The translations under genes and the position numbers were made by a program. DNA of 64,000 nucleotides from Mycolicibacterium aichiense (GTDB lineage Bacteria; Actinomycetota; Actinomycetes; Mycobacteriales; Mycobacteriaceae), in contig NZ_AP022561.1 in NCBI RefSeq assembly GCF_010726245.1, forward strand, positions 5,456,001 to 5,520,000, given 5' to 3'. The notes beneath the pieces are model-generated. The model did no database searches. It was not told the DNA's origin and saw nothing but the letters and a program-made list of their open reading frames with translations. Shown here one piece after another: positions 12,601-24,418 of the stretch (position 1 is its first letter; each line of letters starts with the position of its first letter).

Positions 12601-15600
12601 TGCGCTGACCGCACACGGCCACCGGCACCGCGTCCTCGGCTTGCCGGTATCCGACGCCGACGAGGAGCGTCTGGTCGCCGAACTGAGCGCGGCGGCGCAG
12701 GACGAGCCCGCGTTGCGCATCCTGCACGTCGCGGCGCTGGACTCCGACGGCGAGTCGTCGATGCGGTCGCTGCTGCGGATGCAGCACCGGGTGCTGGGGG
12801 GTACCCAGCGCCTGTTCCGCGCCGCGGCCGCCGCTGAACTGCGCACCCCGATCTGGGTGCTGACCCAAGGCGCGCAACGCGTCGGTGACGCCGACACGGT
12901 GGCGCCGGAGCAGAGCGGGCTGTGGGGATTCTGCCGCGTCGCGGCACTGGAGTACCCGCAGGTGTGGGGCGGTCTGGCGGATCTGGCCGGGACCGGCGCA
13001 GACGACTGGTCGCGACTGATCAAGCAGGTCGTCACGGCGGCGCCCGGCGAGGATCAGATCGCGTTGCGCGACAGCGGCGTTCATGTCCCGAGACTGATAC
13101 GGCGGACCGGCCAGCCGAACTCGACTCCGCTGGAATTGCGCTCGGAGGCGACCTATCTGGTGACCGGCGGACTGGGCTCGATCGGGCTGGAGATCGCCGG
13201 CTACCTGGCCGCGCACGGCGCGCGCCAGCTGGTGCTGACCAGCCGCCGCGCTCCCGACGAGGCCGCGCAACGTCGCATCGACGCCCTGGGCGAACAACAC
13301 GGTTGCGCGGTCCGGGTGATCGCGGCCGATGTCGCCGACCCGCACGACGTTGCACGACTGCTCGCAACCGTGGCCGCCGAGCTGCCGCCGCTGGCCGGCA
13401 TCGTCCACGCCGCGGGCGAGAACAGCACCACACCACTGAGTTCGCTCGACAGCACCGAGATCGACCGGGTGTTCTCCGGGAAGGTCTGGGGCGCTTGGAA
13501 TCTCAGTGAGGCCGCCGCCGATCTGAAGCTGGACTTCTTCCTGTCCACCTCGTCGATCTCGTCGGTGTGGGGTAGCTACGGCCAGAGCGCCTACAGCGCG
13601 GCCAACGCGTTCCTCGACGGGCTGACGTGGCGACTGCGCGAGCGCGGCGTGCACGGCATCAGCGTGAACTTCGGTCCGTGGTCGGCCGGCATGGCAGACC
13701 AGGACGCCCGCGCCCAGCTGGACCGTCGCGGGATCCGCACGCTGTCGCCCACGGATGCACTGGCCGGAATGGCCGACATCATGGCCGCCGCCGGCTCGCA
13801 AGGTCCGGCCGAAGCCGTTGTGGCGCGGATGGACTGGGCCCGCTTCCTGCCGATCTACCTGCAGGCCGGCCGCCGTTCGCTGCTGGCCGAGGTGGCGCGT
13901 GAGGTGCCGGAGTCGTTGCCGGCGGCCACCGGGTCCTCAGGCACCACCCGGCTGGTCGAACAGCTCACCGCAGCACCGGTGCAGCAGCGCAAGAAGCTCG
14001 TTCTGGAGTACCTGCGCAACACTGTCGCCGAGGTGACCCGAGTCGACGCGTCGGAGGTCCGCGAAGAGGCCGGCTTCTTCGACCTCGGCATGGACTCTCT
14101 GATGGCGGTCGAACTTCGGCGCCGTCTTGAACAAGCTGTCGGCAAGGAACTTCCGGCCACACTCGCCATGGACTTCCCGCGGCTGACCGACGTGGCCGAC
14201 TACCTGCTGGGCGAAGTGCTCAACCTCAACGAGAAGGCGGGTGCGCAGCTTGCGGCCGCACCGGCGTCGCTGGCGGGCGCGGCGACCGACGAGCCGATCG
14301 CCATCATCGCGGTGGCCTGCCGGTTCCCCGGTGCCTCCGACGCCGACGCGTACTGGGATGTGCTGTCCGGCGCGGTGGACGCGATCCGGGAGATCCCCGA
14401 GGATCGCTTCGACGTCGACGAGTACTACGACCCCGATCAGCAGACACCGGGCAAGATCTACACCCGCAGCGGCGGCTACCTGGAGAGCGTGGACGGCTTC
14501 GATCCGGAGTTCTTCGGCATCTCCCCGCGCGAAGCGGTCTGGATCGACCCGCAGCAGCGGCTGATGCTGGAGATCGCGTGGGAGGGCCTGGAGCGGGCCG
14601 GCTACGCGCCGTCCGCGTTGCGCGGCAGCCGCACCGGCGTCTTCGTCGGTGTGGGCGCCAACGAGTACTCGCATCTGCTGTCCGGCGAGTCGGTCGAAAA
14701 CCTCGAGGCCCACTTCATCACCGGCAACGCGCTCAACGCGATCGCAGGCCGGGTGGCGTTCACGCTCGGGCTTGAAGGTCCCGCGATGGCGGTGGACACC
14801 GCGTGCAGCTCGTCACTGGTCGCCGTCCATCAGGCGAGCCAGGCGCTGCACTCCGGTGACTGCGACATGGCCCTGGCCGGTGGCGTCAACGTCCTGCTGA
14901 GCCCGGCGTCGATCGTCGCCGCGTCACGCGCCCGGATGCTGGCCCCCGACGGCCGATGCAAGACCTTCGACGCGGCGGCCGACGGCTACGTCCGCGGTGA
15001 AGGGTGCGGCATCCTGGTGCTCAAGCGGCTGTCCGACGCGCAACGCGACGGCGACCGGATCGCCGCGGTCATTCGCAGCAGCGCGGTCAACCAGGACGGT
15101 GCGTCCAGCGGTCTGACAGTGCCCAACGGCGGTGCGCAACAACGGCTTATCTCGGCGGCGCTGACCCGTGCCGGACTCGGCGGGGCCGATGTCGACTACC
15201 TCGAAGCGCACGGCACCGGCACCCCGCTCGGTGACCCGATCGAGGTGCAGGCCGCCGCCGCGGTCTATGGCGCCGGTCGAGATCCGATCCGTCCGCTGCT
15301 GATGGGAACGGCCAAGACCAACATCGGGCACCTTGAGTCCGCTGCCGGTGTGGCCGGTTTGATCAAGGTCGTGCTGTCGCTGCAGAACGAATTGCTGCCG
15401 CAGAACCTGCACTTCCAGAACCCGTCCCCGCACATCCCATGGGACTCCTTGCCCGTGAAGGTCGTCGACGAGGCGACCCCGTGGGTGGCCAACGGCAGGC
15501 CGCGCCGTGCCGGGGTCAGCTCGTTCGGCTTCACCGGCACCAACGCCCACGTACTGATCGAAGAGGCACCGCAGCCCGCGCTCGGTGACGATCCCGCCGA

Positions 15601-18600
15601 CGACCCGGTCGAGGTCGTCGCGCCGGAGCCGGTGCGTGAGCCGCTGAGTGTCCTGCCGCTGTCGGCGCGGTCCGGGCCCGGTCTGCTGGCCTTGGCACAG
15701 CGCTACTCCGATTGGCTGGCAGCCCATCCCGACGCCTCGCTGGCCGACGTGAGCTACACCGCCGGCGCGGGACGATCGCACTTCGAGCACCGCGCGGCCG
15801 TGGTCGCGAACTCCGTGTCCGAGGCCAAGATGCTGCTCGACGACTTGGTGGCCAACCGGCTGCGGCCGGGCGTGCTCCGCGGCGAGTGCACCGACCCGCC
15901 GACCACCGCGTGGTTCTTCCCGGGACAGGGCAGCCAGTACCCGGGCATGGCGAAGGAACTGTTCGAAACGGAGCCGGTCTTCGCCGACACCCTGCGCCGC
16001 TGCGCGCAGGCCGTCGACCCGATGCTGCCGCGCCCGCTGCTCGACGTGTTGTTCTCCGGCGACCGCGAGAACGCGGAAACGCTGCGGCACACGTCATTCG
16101 CTCAGCCCGCGATCTTCGCCGTCGAGATGGGCCTGGCCCGGCTGTGGCAGTCGTGGGGCATCGAACCTGACGTTGTGCTTGGCCACAGCGTCGGCCAGTA
16201 CGCCGCGGCATGTGTGGCGGGCGTGTTCAGCCTCGAGGACGGCATCCGGTTGATCGCCGAGCGTGGCCGGTTGTTCGGCAGCCTCCCCGAGGGCGGCCGG
16301 ATGGTGGCGGTGTTCGCCGACCCCGATTACGTGGAGCGCGCCGCGACCGGCTTCCCGCGGGTGTCCGTGGGCGCCTATAACGGCCGTAACACCGTGCTGT
16401 CGGGTCCGGGCGAGGATCTGGAGCAGATCGTCGCGGCCTGCAGCGAGGACGGCGCCCGGTGCACCTGGCTGGAGACCAGCCATGCCTTCCACTCCGAGCT
16501 GCTGGATCCGGTCCTCGACGAATTCGAGACGTTCGCAACACAGTTCGAGTACGCGGTGCCGACCCGGCCGCTGGTCTGCAACCGGACCGGCGCGGTGCTC
16601 ACCGCCGAGACGCCGATCAATGCGCAGTACTGGCGGCGGCACTCCCGCCAGCCGGTGCAGTTCACCGAGAGTGTGCGCACGGTCGCCGCCCTGGGCTGCT
16701 CGGTGCTGATGGAGGTCGGCCCGCAGCCGATCCTGACCGCCGCGGCACTGCAGATCTGGCCGGAAACCTCGGCAACGCCACGCGCGATCGTCTCCCTGCG
16801 CAAGGGCGCCAACGCCCAGCGTCAGATGACCGAAGCACTTGCCACGACGTACATCTGCGGGCACCGGCCGGACTTCGCGGCCCGGTTCCACACCTCGGGC
16901 CGACGACTCGAACTGCCGACCTATCCCTTCCAGCGTCGCCGGTACTGGCCGAAGACGTCGGGGATCCGGTCGGACGGCACCGCGGCATCCGGGATCCTGG
17001 GCAGCGCCAAGGACCTGGCATCGGGTGACACCGTCTATACGAATGTGCTGTCGGTCAAGACCCAGCCGTGGCTGGCTCATCACGTCATCTACGGCACGGT
17101 GGTGGTGCCCGGCGCGACGTATGCGGCAATGGCGATGGCCGCCGCGGGCGCTCCGGCGCGGGTCAAGGAGGTCTTCTTCTACGAGCCGATCATCCTGCCC
17201 GACAAGGCCTCCCGCGAGGTGCAGCTGACCCTGCATCCCGTCGACGACGGCTGGAAGTTCCAGGTGCACAGCCGGCCCTACGGGGTTCGGGAGTCCGAGT
17301 GGTCGCTGAACTCCGACGGCACCCTGCTCTCCGGTATCGACCCGGATGCGGCGCCGCCGGACACGGTGGCCCCGGACGAGGCGATCGAGCAGATGAATCG
17401 CACCCGTCCGCAGGAATTGTTCGACATCTTCGCTGACATGGAATTGGCCTGGGGCCCAACGTGGTCCACCTCGCTGAAGTCGTTGTCGGTCGGTAAGGGT
17501 GAGGCGATCGGCGACATCGCGGTGGGCGATGAGCTCGGTGAGCATCTCGGCACTGAGCCCATTCACCCGGTCTTGCTGGACCTGTGTACCGGTGTGGCCT
17601 TCCCGGCCTTCCCCGCGACACTGGCCGCCGAGCAGGGGATGACGGACCTGTTCCTGCCGCTGCGGTACGGACAGGTGACGATCGCCGAGAAGATGCCGCG
17701 CCGGTTCTACTGCCGGGCCCGCTGGCACGAGAACACCATCAACAACGAAACCCAGGTATTCGACCTCGATTTCCTGGATCGGGACGGCCAAATGCTCGGC
17801 GGTATCGCCGAGTTCACCGTCAAGCGCGCCCCGCGCGAGGCGTTGATGCGCGGGCTCGGCGGTGACTCCACCCGGCTGCTGTACAGCCTCGGCTGGCAGG
17901 AGATCGCGACCCCGGCGGCGGATGACACCGAGAAGACCACGAACGGCATCTGGCTGATCGCAGGCTTCGACGCGCTCGCAGCCGAGGTACCCGGTGCGGT
18001 GACGGTGGAGGAGGCCGCGGATCCACAGTCCTGGCGGCGGGTCTTCGCCGAGGCGGCCGAGCGCGGTACCGCGGTCAGCGGAATCGTCTGGCGCAGTGGC
18101 AGGCAAGGCGCCGGGGCGGGACACGGTGGAGTCGACGCCTCGACCGCCGAGCTCGCCGCTCGCCTGGAGGCACAGATCGCCACCTTCCTGGGCGCCGCGC
18201 AGACCGCGTTGGCCGAGGGCAACCACACGCTGGCCGACGGTCTGTGGATCGTCACCGAACGTGCGGTGGCCACCGAGCCCGGCGAGCCGGTCGATCCGGT
18301 CCAAACCGCGCTGTGGGGATTGGGCCGCACGCTGATCGCCGAGCAGCCGAGCCTGCGAGTTCGCCTGATCGACTCCGACGGCTCCGACGAGTCACTGCGC
18401 TGGGTGGCCGGTGCGCTTGGCACGCCGGTTGTCGAGCCGGAAATGGCTGTGCGACAAGGCCGTTTCCTGGTATCCCGGCTGCTGCACTGGGCCCGTAACG
18501 GCCAGCTGCCGATGCCGCGCAGCGACGACTACGCCTTGGCGCCCACCGAGCGCGGCGCGATCGACAACTTGCGCCTTGCCGAGATCGAGGTGACACCGCC

Positions 18601-20641
18601 GAAGGCCAACGAGGTGCAGGTCCGCATCGAGGCAGCCGGCCTCAACTTCCGGGATGTGCTCAACGTGCTCGGCCTGTACCCCGGCGATCCCGGCCCGATC
18701 GGTGGCGATCTGTGCGGTGTGGTCACCGAGATCGGCTCCGAGGTGACCCGATTCGAGGTCGGGCAGCGCGTGTTCGGTTCGATGCAGGGAGCTTTCGCCA
18801 GCCGGCTGAACGTACCTGAACCGCTACTGGCAACGGTGCCGGACGGGATCGGTGCGGTGGACGCCGCCACCATTCCCGCTGCGGCGCTCACGGTCCGGCT
18901 CGCATTCGACTGGGCGAAGCTCAAGCCCGGCGACAAGGTGCTGATCCACGCCGCCAGTGGTGGCGTGGGACTTGCCGCGGTGCAGATGGCCCGCGCGCAC
19001 GGCGCGACCGTGTTCGCCACCGCCAGCAAGTACAAGCGCGCCACGCTGCGGGACATGGGTGTGGAATACGTCTACGACTCGCGCACAACCGAATTCGCCG
19101 ACCAAATCCTCGCGGACACTGCCGGCGAAGGTGTTGACGTGGTGCTCAACTCCTTGACCAGTGAGGGCTTCGTCGAGGCGACGGTGCGGGCCACCGCCAA
19201 GAACGGTCGGTTCGCCGAGATCGCCAAGCGCGATATCTGGACGGCCGAGCAGATGGCGGAACTTCGTCCCGACATCGACTACGAGATCGTCGCGCTCGAC
19301 GTCACGATGATGACCGACCCCGATCACATCCAGCGGCTCATGGTCGAGGTCTCCGACGGGCTGGCCAAGGGTGAGTGGACGCCGGTGCGCGCCGAGATCT
19401 ACCCGCTGACCGAAGCCAGGACCGCGTTCCGGCGGATGCAGCAGGCGCGCCACATCGGCAAGATCGTGGTGCAGATGCCCAAACCGCTTCAACCGCGCGG
19501 GGATCGGAGCTATCTGGTCACCGGTGGTCTGGGCGCGCTGGGCCTGCATACGGCGTCGTATCTTGCTCAGCTCGGCGCCGGCGACATCGTACTGACCAGC
19601 CGCCGCACTCCGGATGCGGAGGCTCAGCAGGCCATCGACGCCATCGCCGAGCGCTTCCACTGCCGGATCCACGTTTTCGCTGCCGACGTCGGCGTCGAGT
19701 CCGAGGTCGTCGAGCTATTGGACAAGATCCGGGCCGAGTTGCCCCCGCTGGCGGGCGTGGCACACCTGGCCGGTGTGCTCGACGATGCCCTGCTGCCGCA
19801 ACAGGATCTCGACCGGTTCCGAACCACGCTGCGGCCCAAGGCCTATGGCGCACACCACCTGCACCGGCTGACCAAGGATGATGACATCGAGTTCTTCATC
19901 CTGTACTCATCGGCGTCGGCGGTGCTGGGCTCGCCCGCACAGAGCAATTACGCAGCAGCCAACGCGTTGCTCGACGGACTCGTCGCACACCGACGGGCGC
20001 AGGGGCTGCCCGCGACCACCGTCAACTTCGGTCCGTGGGGTCAAGGCGGTATGGCCAGTTCACAGGCCGCCGTCGCCAACCTCAGCGCCCAGGGCATGAT
20101 GCCGCTTGAGCCGTCCGCGGCGCTGGCAGCGCTCGGCGAGGCCATCCGGCACGGCGCGGCGCAGGCCACCGTGCTCAAGGCCAACTGGCAGCGGACCGCG
20201 AAGGTGCTCGGCGGCATCCGTCCGCCACTGCTGGATCAGGTACTGCCCAGCGGCGACGGCACGGTGGTCGGGGACAGCGAGCTGTTACGGCAGCTTCAGG
20301 AACTCCCGGTGGCGGCGCGAGCCGGTTTCATCACCGAGTTCCTGCAGAAAGAGGTGCAGGGCTTCCTGCGCCTCGCGCAGCCGCCTGCCGCGTCCAGCCG
20401 GTTCCTGGATCTCGGCACGGACTCCCTGATGGCGGTCGAACTGCGCAACCGGTTGTTCGGGCAGTTCGGCGGGAAGTTCGACATCAGCCCGACAGCGGTG
20501 TTCGACCATCCGACCATCGGGGAGCTCGCCGAGCATCTGGTGTCTCAGCTGCCGGATTCCGACGAGCCCCCGGCCGAGCCGGCACCGGATAACTCTGCGG
20601 ACGCGGCGGAGTCTGCGCCCGAACCCTCGTCGGAGGAATGA
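9620..20641 (+). CDS. Bimodular type I polyketide synthase (polyphleate-type)
   Basis: A 3673-aa megasynthase with two modules. Module 1 has KS (Cys184), AT (Ser639, malonyl-type HAFH at 737-740), KR (TGGLGSIG near 1183; Tyr1325, Asn1329) and ACP (Ser1493). Module 2 has KS (Cys1729), AT (Ser2190, HAFH 2288-2291), DH (HxxxGxxxxP starting at His2488), ER (GGVGLA near 3114), KR (near 3302; Tyr3444) and ACP (Ser3602). There is no DH between AT and KR of module 1 and no thioesterase at the end; the protein closes with an acidic, proline-rich tail. The neighbours match the trehalose polyphleate locus, so it is predicted to make polyunsaturated, unbranched phleic-type chains by iterative use of both modules. 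Transfer to trehalose is left to PapA3. Confidence 0.92.
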   Translation: MAPTERPTQQTPRFAIIGYAARLPGAADADQYWEVLHSGRDAISEVPADRWDVEEFFDSDPDAAGKMVTRRAGFVDDATGFDAPFFGVSAREANLMDPQHRLLLETAWRAVEHSGTAPTALANTRTGVFVGLATHDFLGMASDALTYAEIEAYLAIGTSSAAAAGRISYRLGLQGPAVTVDTACSSSLVAIHQACQALLLDECDLALAGGVNVMLSPATMITFSHSRMLAPDGKCKTFDAAADGYVRGEGCGVIAIKRLDDALRDGDHIRAVIRGSAVNSDGASGGLTVPNGVAQQRVIAEALDRAGLTPTDINYLEAHGTGTSLGDPIEVQAAAAALGKGRDAGQPLLIGSAKTNIGHLEAAAGVAGVLKVVLSLEHSELPPHLNFTNPSPHIPWDRIPVQVVDKLRPWERSERPRIAGVSSFGFSGTNAHVILEEAPVSSPVTAGAAVDDRRFAVLPLSARTPAALVQSAQDYRSWLGEHPDATLADVCLTAGAGRAHFEHRAALVVNSVESARELLGALAEDLPAPGLVRGDCVDAPKTAWLFPGQGSQYAGMARELYETEPVFADTMNRCAEAVAGVLEKPLLDMVFGTGLSDSDGAETLKQTRHAQPAIFAVEMGLARLWQSWGFEPDVVLGHSVGQYSAACVAGVFSLEDGARLLAERGRLFGELPAGGRMCAVFADPERVESLTDEFPSLSVAAYNGANTVLSGPAADLERAVAQLSDDGARCDWLDTSHAFHSSLLDPALDAFEAYADGFEFAAPQRILVCNRTGAALGRTAKLDGQYWRRHARQPVQFAKGVATLAELGCALLLEVGPQPVLTAAALRAWPDPATAPKAVASLRRNGADHRQLIEALAGAYVAGHVPDFGALLHEPARKLDLPTYPFQHRQYWYQSKQSQSPASDAARTEAVQLLEDGRIEELAALLGGDGSTTAAEVLSKLAAQHNRQRSAQSIADIRYEIRWQKALSSSTEVGEGAAWLLIGDDKAVMGPLVDALTAHGHRHRVLGLPVSDADEERLVAELSAAAQDEPALRILHVAALDSDGESSMRSLLRMQHRVLGGTQRLFRAAAAAELRTPIWVLTQGAQRVGDADTVAPEQSGLWGFCRVAALEYPQVWGGLADLAGTGADDWSRLIKQVVTAAPGEDQIALRDSGVHVPRLIRRTGQPNSTPLELRSEATYLVTGGLGSIGLEIAGYLAAHGARQLVLTSRRAPDEAAQRRIDALGEQHGCAVRVIAADVADPHDVARLLATVAAELPPLAGIVHAAGENSTTPLSSLDSTEIDRVFSGKVWGAWNLSEAAADLKLDFFLSTSSISSVWGSYGQSAYSAANAFLDGLTWRLRERGVHGISVNFGPWSAGMADQDARAQLDRRGIRTLSPTDALAGMADIMAAAGSQGPAEAVVARMDWARFLPIYLQAGRRSLLAEVAREVPESLPAATGSSGTTRLVEQLTAAPVQQRKKLVLEYLRNTVAEVTRVDASEVREEAGFFDLGMDSLMAVELRRRLEQAVGKELPATLAMDFPRLTDVADYLLGEVLNLNEKAGAQLAAAPASLAGAATDEPIAIIAVACRFPGASDADAYWDVLSGAVDAIREIPEDRFDVDEYYDPDQQTPGKIYTRSGGYLESVDGFDPEFFGISPREAVWIDPQQRLMLEIAWEGLERAGYAPSALRGSRTGVFVGVGANEYSHLLSGESVENLEAHFITGNALNAIAGRVAFTLGLEGPAMAVDTACSSSLVAVHQASQALHSGDCDMALAGGVNVLLSPASIVAASRARMLAPDGRCKTFDAAADGYVRGEGCGILVLKRLSDAQRDGDRIAAVIRSSAVNQDGASSGLTVPNGGAQQRLISAALTRAGLGGADVDYLEAHGTGTPLGDPIEVQAAAAVYGAGRDPIRPLLMGTAKTNIGHLESAAGVAGLIKVVLSLQNELLPQNLHFQNPSPHIPWDSLPVKVVDEATPWVANGRPRRAGVSSFGFTGTNAHVLIEEAPQPALGDDPADDPVEVVAPEPVREPLSVLPLSARSGPGLLALAQRYSDWLAAHPDASLADVSYTAGAGRSHFEHRAAVVANSVSEAKMLLDDLVANRLRPGVLRGECTDPPTTAWFFPGQGSQYPGMAKELFETEPVFADTLRRCAQAVDPMLPRPLLDVLFSGDRENAETLRHTSFAQPAIFAVEMGLARLWQSWGIEPDVVLGHSVGQYAAACVAGVFSLEDGIRLIAERGRLFGSLPEGGRMVAVFADPDYVERAATGFPRVSVGAYNGRNTVLSGPGEDLEQIVAACSEDGARCTWLETSHAFHSELLDPVLDEFETFATQFEYAVPTRPLVCNRTGAVLTAETPINAQYWRRHSRQPVQFTESVRTVAALGCSVLMEVGPQPILTAAALQIWPETSATPRAIVSLRKGANAQRQMTEALATTYICGHRPDFAARFHTSGRRLELPTYPFQRRRYWPKTSGIRSDGTAASGILGSAKDLASGDTVYTNVLSVKTQPWLAHHVIYGTVVVPGATYAAMAMAAAGAPARVKEVFFYEPIILPDKASREVQLTLHPVDDGWKFQVHSRPYGVRESEWSLNSDGTLLSGIDPDAAPPDTVAPDEAIEQMNRTRPQELFDIFADMELAWGPTWSTSLKSLSVGKGEAIGDIAVGDELGEHLGTEPIHPVLLDLCTGVAFPAFPATLAAEQGMTDLFLPLRYGQVTIAEKMPRRFYCRARWHENTINNETQVFDLDFLDRDGQMLGGIAEFTVKRAPREALMRGLGGDSTRLLYSLGWQEIATPAADDTEKTTNGIWLIAGFDALAAEVPGAVTVEEAADPQSWRRVFAEAAERGTAVSGIVWRSGRQGAGAGHGGVDASTAELAARLEAQIATFLGAAQTALAEGNHTLADGLWIVTERAVATEPGEPVDPVQTALWGLGRTLIAEQPSLRVRLIDSDGSDESLRWVAGALGTPVVEPEMAVRQGRFLVSRLLHWARNGQLPMPRSDDYALAPTERGAIDNLRLAEIEVTPPKANEVQVRIEAAGLNFRDVLNVLGLYPGDPGPIGGDLCGVVTEIGSEVTRFEVGQRVFGSMQGAFASRLNVPEPLLATVPDGIGAVDAATIPAAALTVRLAFDWAKLKPGDKVLIHAASGGVGLAAVQMARAHGATVFATASKYKRATLRDMGVEYVYDSRTTEFADQILADTAGEGVDVVLNSLTSEGFVEATVRATAKNGRFAEIAKRDIWTAEQMAELRPDIDYEIVALDVTMMTDPDHIQRLMVEVSDGLAKGEWTPVRAEIYPLTEARTAFRRMQQARHIGKIVVQMPKPLQPRGDRSYLVTGGLGALGLHTASYLAQLGAGDIVLTSRRTPDAEAQQAIDAIAERFHCRIHVFAADVGVESEVVELLDKIRAELPPLAGVAHLAGVLDDALLPQQDLDRFRTTLRPKAYGAHHLHRLTKDDDIEFFILYSSASAVLGSPAQSNYAAANALLDGLVAHRRAQGLPATTVNFGPWGQGGMASSQAAVANLSAQGMMPLEPSAALAALGEAIRHGAAQATVLKANWQRTAKVLGGIRPPLLDQVLPSGDGTVVGDSELLRQLQELPVAARAGFITEFLQKEVQGFLRLAQPPAASSRFLDLGTDSLMAVELRNRLFGQFGGKFDISPTAVFDHPTIGELAEHLVSQLPDSDEPPAEPAPDNSADAAESAPEPSSEE

Positions 20642-20653
20642 AACGCGGCCACT

Positions 20654-20687
20654 CCGCGGCGGTGTGACGAAGATCGCACCGCCGCGG
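20654..20687. terminator. Hairpin terminator after pks
   Basis: Perfect 11-bp arms ccgcggcggtg (20654-20664) and caccgccgcgg (20677-20687) lie 12 bp after the pks stop codon. Confidence 0.75.
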
Positions 20688-20828
20688 CGTTGCGCCCGCC
20701 CATCACGCCTCGGCGCATTTGCACTGCTCAGGGACCTGAAAGAGCCAGCCGATACTGAATTTGGCGCCGCGGTAATGCCCCAAACCGACCGGTGGGTTGG
20801 TTAGTCGGCTGAACTTGCTCACACGCGG

Positions 20829-20856
20829 TTGATTTCCCATTACCCGTGGGTATAGT
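20829..20856 (+). promoter_or_regulatory. fadE5 promoter (-35 TTGATT, -10 TATAGT)
   Basis: TTGATT at 20829-20834 and TATAGT at 20851-20856 are 16 bp apart, a good SigA-type pair. GGGTAT at 20848-20853 also resembles a SigF -10, so the sigma factor is not certain. Palindromes overlap both the -10 and the expected transcript start. Confidence 0.6.
20840..20853. promoter_or_regulatory. Operator candidate, copy 1 (TTACCC-GT-GGGTAT)
   Basis: This 14-bp near-palindrome overlaps the fadE5 -10. It has the same layout as the perfect palindrome in the fadA2/fabG4 divergent region: TTAC(C/T)C-N2-G(A/G)GTA(A/T). Confidence 0.55.
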
Positions 20857-20881
20857 TACCCAGTGTTACTGGTGGGTAACT
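20854..20881. promoter_or_regulatory. Operator candidate, 9-bp arms at the fadE5 transcript start
   Basis: AGTTACCCA (20854-20862) and TGGGTAACT (20873-20881) are perfect inverted repeats around a 10-bp spacer. They cover the end of the -10 and the likely +1. A repressor bound here would block initiation. Confidence 0.6.
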
Positions 20882-20945
20882 TAGACCGAAGTACTCAACC
20901 ACAAAGCCCAAATTCAGATGACATTCTCGCTGAGGAGGAGCCGTC

Positions 20946-22781
20946 ATGAGCCATTACAAGTCAAACGTGCGCGACCAGGTATTCAACCTGTTCGAGGTCT
21001 TCGGTCTCGAGAAGGCGCTCGGCCAGGGCAGCTACAGCGATGTAGACGCCGACACGGCGCGCGAGATGCTGCAGGAAATGAGCAGGCTGGCCGAAGGCCC
21101 GGTCGCCGCATCGTTCGTCGAGGGTGACCGCAACCCGCCGGTCTTCGATCCCGAGACCCACTCCGTGAAGTTGCCGGAGGCGTTCAAGAAGTCCGTTCAC
21201 GCCGTGACCGAAGCGGGCTGGGACAAGGTCGGTATCGAGGAGGAGCTCGGCGGCACGCCGGTCCCCCGCGCCCTGGTCTGGGCGCTGGCCGAGCACGTGC
21301 TCGGCGCCAACCCGGCGGTTTGGATGTACGCCGGTGGCGCAGGTTTCTCCAGCATCTTCTACAAGCTGGCCACTGAGGAGCAGAAGAAGTGGGCCGTCCT
21401 CGCCGCCGAGCGCGGCTGGGGCTCGACCATGGTGCTCACCGAGCCGGATGCCGGCTCCGACGTCGGCGCCGGACGCACCAAGGCCGTCAAGCAGGACGAC
21501 GGTTCGTGGCACATCGACGGCGTGAAGCGGTTCATCACCTCGGCCGATTCCGACGACATGTTCGAGAACATCTTCCACCTGGTGCTCGCCCGCCCCGAGG
21601 GCGCGGGCCCGGGCACCAAGGGCCTGTCGCTGTTCTTCGTGCCGAAGTTCCACTTCGATCCCGAGACCGGTGAGCTCGGCGAGCGCAACGGCGCTTTCGT
21701 CACCAATGTCGAGCACAAGATGGGCCTGAAGGTCTCCACCACCTGTGAGCTGACCTTCGGCCAGCACGGGGTGCCGGCCAAGGGCTGGCTCGTCGGCGAG
21801 GTTCACGACGGCATCGCCCAGATGTTCGATGTCATCGAGATGGCGCGAATGCTGGTGGGCACCAAGGCTATTGCCACGCTGTCGACCGGCTACCTGAACG
21901 CCCTGGAGTACGCCAAGGAGCGCGTGCAGGGTGCCGACCTGACCCAGATGACCGACAAGACCGCGCCGCGGGTCACCATCACCCATCACCCCGACGTCCG
22001 CCGCAGCCTGATGACCCAGAAGGCCTACGCCGAGGGACTGCGCTCGCTGTACATGTTCACCGCGACCTACCAGGACGCTGAGGTCGCCGCGGCGCTGCAC
22101 GGCGTCGACGCCGAACTGTCGGTCAAGGTCAACGATCTGCTGCTGCCGATCGTCAAGGGTGTCGGTTCCGAGCAGGCCTACGCCAAGCTGACCGAGAGCC
22201 TGCAGACCTTTGGTGGCTCCGGCTTCCTGCAGGACTACCCGGTCGAGCAGTACATCCGCGACGCCAAGATCGACTCGCTCTACGAGGGCACCACCGCCAT
22301 TCAGGCGCAGGACTTCTTCTTCCGGAAGATCGTGCGCGACAAGGGTGTTGCGCTGGCGCACGTGGCCGGCCAGATCGAGGCGTTCATCTCCAACGAGTCG
22401 GGTAACGGCCGGCTGAAGTCGGAGCGCGAGCTGCTGGCCAAGGCCCTCGAGGACGTCCAGGGTATGGCCGCCTCCATGACCGGCTACCTGATGGCCGCGC
22501 AGGAGGATGCCGCCAGCATCTACAAGGTGGGGCTGGCCTCGGTCCGCTTCCTGATGAGCGTCGGCGACCTGGTCATCGGCTGGTTGCTGCAGCGCCAGGC
22601 CGCGGTGGCCATCGCGGCGCTCGACGCCGGAGCCAGCGGTGCCGACGCCTCCTTCTACGAGGGCAAGATCGCGGTCGCGTCGTTCTTCGCGAAGAACATG
22701 CTGCCGCAGCTGACCAGCACTCGCCAGGTGATCGAGACGATCGACAACGAGATCATGGAGCTCGACGAAGCAGCATTCTGA
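20946..22781 (+). CDS. fadE5: Acyl-CoA dehydrogenase FadE5
   Basis: A 611-aa acyl-CoA dehydrogenase, the length of mycobacterial FadE5. It shows the family start [20 protein letters not shown]-contacting [10 protein letters not shown] and [11 protein letters not shown], and the catalytic base E447 in YEGTTAIQ. FadE5-type enzymes oxidise acyl-CoAs of a broad chain-length range to enoyl-CoAs in beta-oxidation. A very strong ribosome-binding site (GAGGAGGAG) precedes the ATG. The promoter carries two palindromes and probably responds to lipid supply. A second FadE5-like gene lies at 57709-59538. It is monocistronic, closed by a UUCG-loop hairpin. Confidence 0.95.
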   Translation: MSHYKSNVRDQVFNLFEVFGLEKALGQGSYSDVDADTAREMLQEMSRLAEGPVAASFVEGDRNPPVFDPETHSVKLPEAFKKSVHAVTEAGWDKVGIEEELGGTPVPRALVWALAEHVLGANPAVWMYAGGAGFSSIFYKLATEEQKKWAVLAAERGWGSTMVLTEPDAGSDVGAGRTKAVKQDDGSWHIDGVKRFITSADSDDMFENIFHLVLARPEGAGPGTKGLSLFFVPKFHFDPETGELGERNGAFVTNVEHKMGLKVSTTCELTFGQHGVPAKGWLVGEVHDGIAQMFDVIEMARMLVGTKAIATLSTGYLNALEYAKERVQGADLTQMTDKTAPRVTITHHPDVRRSLMTQKAYAEGLRSLYMFTATYQDAEVAAALHGVDAELSVKVNDLLLPIVKGVGSEQAYAKLTESLQTFGGSGFLQDYPVEQYIRDAKIDSLYEGTTAIQAQDFFFRKIVRDKGVALAHVAGQIEAFISNESGNGRLKSERELLAKALEDVQGMAASMTGYLMAAQEDAASIYKVGLASVRFLMSVGDLVIGWLLQRQAAVAIAALDAGASGADASFYEGKIAVASFFAKNMLPQLTSTRQVIETIDNEIMELDEAAF

Positions 22782-22794
22782 GTTATCCCCGCAC

Positions 22795-22828
22795 AACGGC
22801 TCCGGGACCTTCGGGTCTCGGAGCCGTT
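22795..22828 (+). terminator. Hairpin terminator with UUCG loop after fadE5
   Basis: 15-nt arms (22795-22809 and 22814-22828) pair with one G-T wobble around a ttcg loop, starting 13 bp after the fadE5 stop. The design matches the hairpin at 459-490. Confidence 0.85.
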
Positions 22829-22948
22829 GGCGTTTCGGGGCCCATCGACCGGGGACTTTCGACTCTTTGTGCCAGCTGAGCGCCCCGCTGGACTCATATC
22901 GGGACCTCGGGCCCTGGCAGTTTGCTGGGCATCCGCTACATTCGAGGA

Positions 22949-24181
22949 ATGGCAATGCTCGACAGCAACGATGCAATTCCCGCGCATTCCGCGCCTACCG
23001 GCAAGAAGCCGGGCGCCGGTGCGCCGCTGGCGAATATTGTCGCGCCGTTCACCAAGACCGCTGGATACTACGCACGCTCCTGGGGCGCATACCTCGAAGG
23101 CGGTAGTGGCGAGTTGCCCGTCGCGCGACCGACGCTATCGCTGGCCACCCACGCCCTGCGGGACGAGATCGTGCTGGTCGGCCTGCGCATGCGCCGCCCG
23201 CTCAGCGACGCGACGGTCTACGACAAGATCAACGCCGAAGTCGTCAAAGCCATCGACTTCTACGGCAAGCAGGGCTGGCTGGCCAGGCCGGAAGGATTTT
23301 TCGCCGCACCGCCCACGCCGACCACTGTCTCGATCCGCTCGTTCGGCAAAGGCAACCGCACGCACGAGCGGATGTCGTTCGACAGCGGATACACGCCCTA
23401 CGCCCGGGAACCCGGCCGCCAGCGTTGGCTGAGCTACACCGGCAACCGTCGCGAGTACGCACTGATGCTGCGCCACAGCGAGCCCCGGCCGTGGCTGGTG
23501 TGCATCCACGGCACCGAGATGGGCCGCGTGAACCTCGACCTCACGTTGTTCCGGGCGTGGCACCTGCACGAGGCATTCGGCCTCAACGTGATCCTGCCGG
23601 TGCTGCCGATGCACGGCCCGCGCGCCAAAGGTCTGCCCAAGGGTGCGGTGTTCCCCGGCGAGGACGTGATGGACGACGTTCATGCCACCGCGCAGGCGGT
23701 ATGGGACGTCCGACGGGTGCTGGCCTGGATCAGGTCGCAGCAACCCGACGCGCGCATCGGGGTGAACGGCATCTCGCTGGGCGGTTATATCGCGGCCCTG
23801 GTCGCCAGCCTCGACGACGATCTGACCTGCGCCATCCTCGGGGTGCCGCCGGCCAACCTGGTGTCGATCCTGGGCAGGCACGCCGGACTGAGCGTCGACG
23901 ATCCGCGGCACCGGACCCTGGAGCTGGCCGCACCGATCGGCGACATGATCTCGCCGCTGTCGCTCCAACCGAAGGTCGCTCCGGAGGGCCGGTTCATCTA
24001 CGCCGGCGTCGCCGACCGGATCGTGCACCCGCGCGAGCAGGTCCTGGGACTGTGGGAGCACTGGGGCCGACCGGACATCGGCTGGTACCGCGGCGGGCAT
24101 ACCGGCTTCTTCCAAGCCCGTCCGGTCCAGCAGTTCGTGGACGCCGCGCTCGTGCAGTCAGGGCTCGTCGACCGGGGCTAG
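22949..24181 (+). CDS. Alpha/beta hydrolase, ABHD18-like
   Basis: A 410-aa soluble hydrolase. It shows an oxyanion-type CIHGTEMGR segment, the nucleophile elbow NGISLGGYIA (GxSxG), an acidic stretch near GVADRIVHPREQ, and a C-terminal GGHTGFF that offers the catalytic histidine. The layout resembles the ABHD18 family, whose substrate is not settled. Two starts compete. ATG 22949 lies 6 nt after a TACATT -10 and could be translated leaderless. ATG 22955 is spaced correctly from GAGGA. The gene stands alone, between terminators on both sides. Confidence 0.8.
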   Translation: MAMLDSNDAIPAHSAPTGKKPGAGAPLANIVAPFTKTAGYYARSWGAYLEGGSGELPVARPTLSLATHALRDEIVLVGLRMRRPLSDATVYDKINAEVVKAIDFYGKQGWLARPEGFFAAPPTPTTVSIRSFGKGNRTHERMSFDSGYTPYAREPGRQRWLSYTGNRREYALMLRHSEPRPWLVCIHGTEMGRVNLDLTLFRAWHLHEAFGLNVILPVLPMHGPRAKGLPKGAVFPGEDVMDDVHATAQAVWDVRRVLAWIRSQQPDARIGVNGISLGGYIAALVASLDDDLTCAILGVPPANLVSILGRHAGLSVDDPRHRTLELAAPIGDMISPLSLQPKVAPEGRFIYAGVADRIVHPREQVLGLWEHWGRPDIGWYRGGHTGFFQARPVQQFVDAALVQSGLVDRG

Positions 24182-24230
24182 CGGAGAGAAGTCTCCAGCG
24201 GTACGCAGGACCAATCTTGGGCCTCGTAGA

Positions 24231-24267
24231 GACCGCCGCTGGAATCCCCTCTTGTCCAGCGGCGGTC
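24231..24267. terminator. Bidirectional hairpin terminator
   Basis: Perfect 13-bp arms (24231-24243 and 24255-24267) surround an 11-nt loop, followed by ctctgtttgt on the + strand. It lies between the convergent hydrolase and fadA2 genes. Confidence 0.8.
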
Positions 24268-24309
24268 CTCTGTTTGTGCACTAGAAAGCACACAAACAAA
24301 GAGGATGCC

Positions 24310-24349
24310 CCGTGTTGCCGTCGGGTCGGGGGGTCAGACGGCAACACGG
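24310..24349 (-). terminator. Hairpin terminator for fadA2
   Basis: Perfect 13-bp arms (24310-24322 and 24337-24349) surround a 14-nt G-rich loop, 70 bp beyond the fadA2 stop. On the minus strand it is followed by a T-rich run. A weaker 7-bp hairpin (gtttgtg/cacaaac) lies between this one and the 24231 hairpin. Confidence 0.65.
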
Positions 24350-24418
24350 AGCTATCCACTACATCTGTATCCCGAACGGGTTCGTTACAAACCCACGGAA
24401 ACTTTTTTCGATTTTTTT

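Larger units (their letters stand above)
20642..20945 (+). promoter_or_regulatory. Intergenic region: pks terminator and fadE5 promoter
   Basis: This 304-bp gene-free stretch holds the pks terminator on its left and the fadE5 promoter and operators on its right (separate entries). The fadE5 ribosome-binding site GAGGAGGAG ends 5-6 nt before the start. I see nothing specific in about 20690-20825. Confidence 0.7.

Noticed and set aside
10589..13801. A 1070-aa frame opposite the PKS
   Set aside because: Low-complexity His/Arg/Gly-rich translation with no domain; a shadow of GC-rich coding on the + strand, like those opposite the ligase and fadE5.
10000..16800. Near-identical DNA segments repeated about 4.6 kb apart
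   Set aside because: These are the homologous KS-AT parts of the two PKS modules, not a mobile element or assembly duplication; active-site regions differ consistently.
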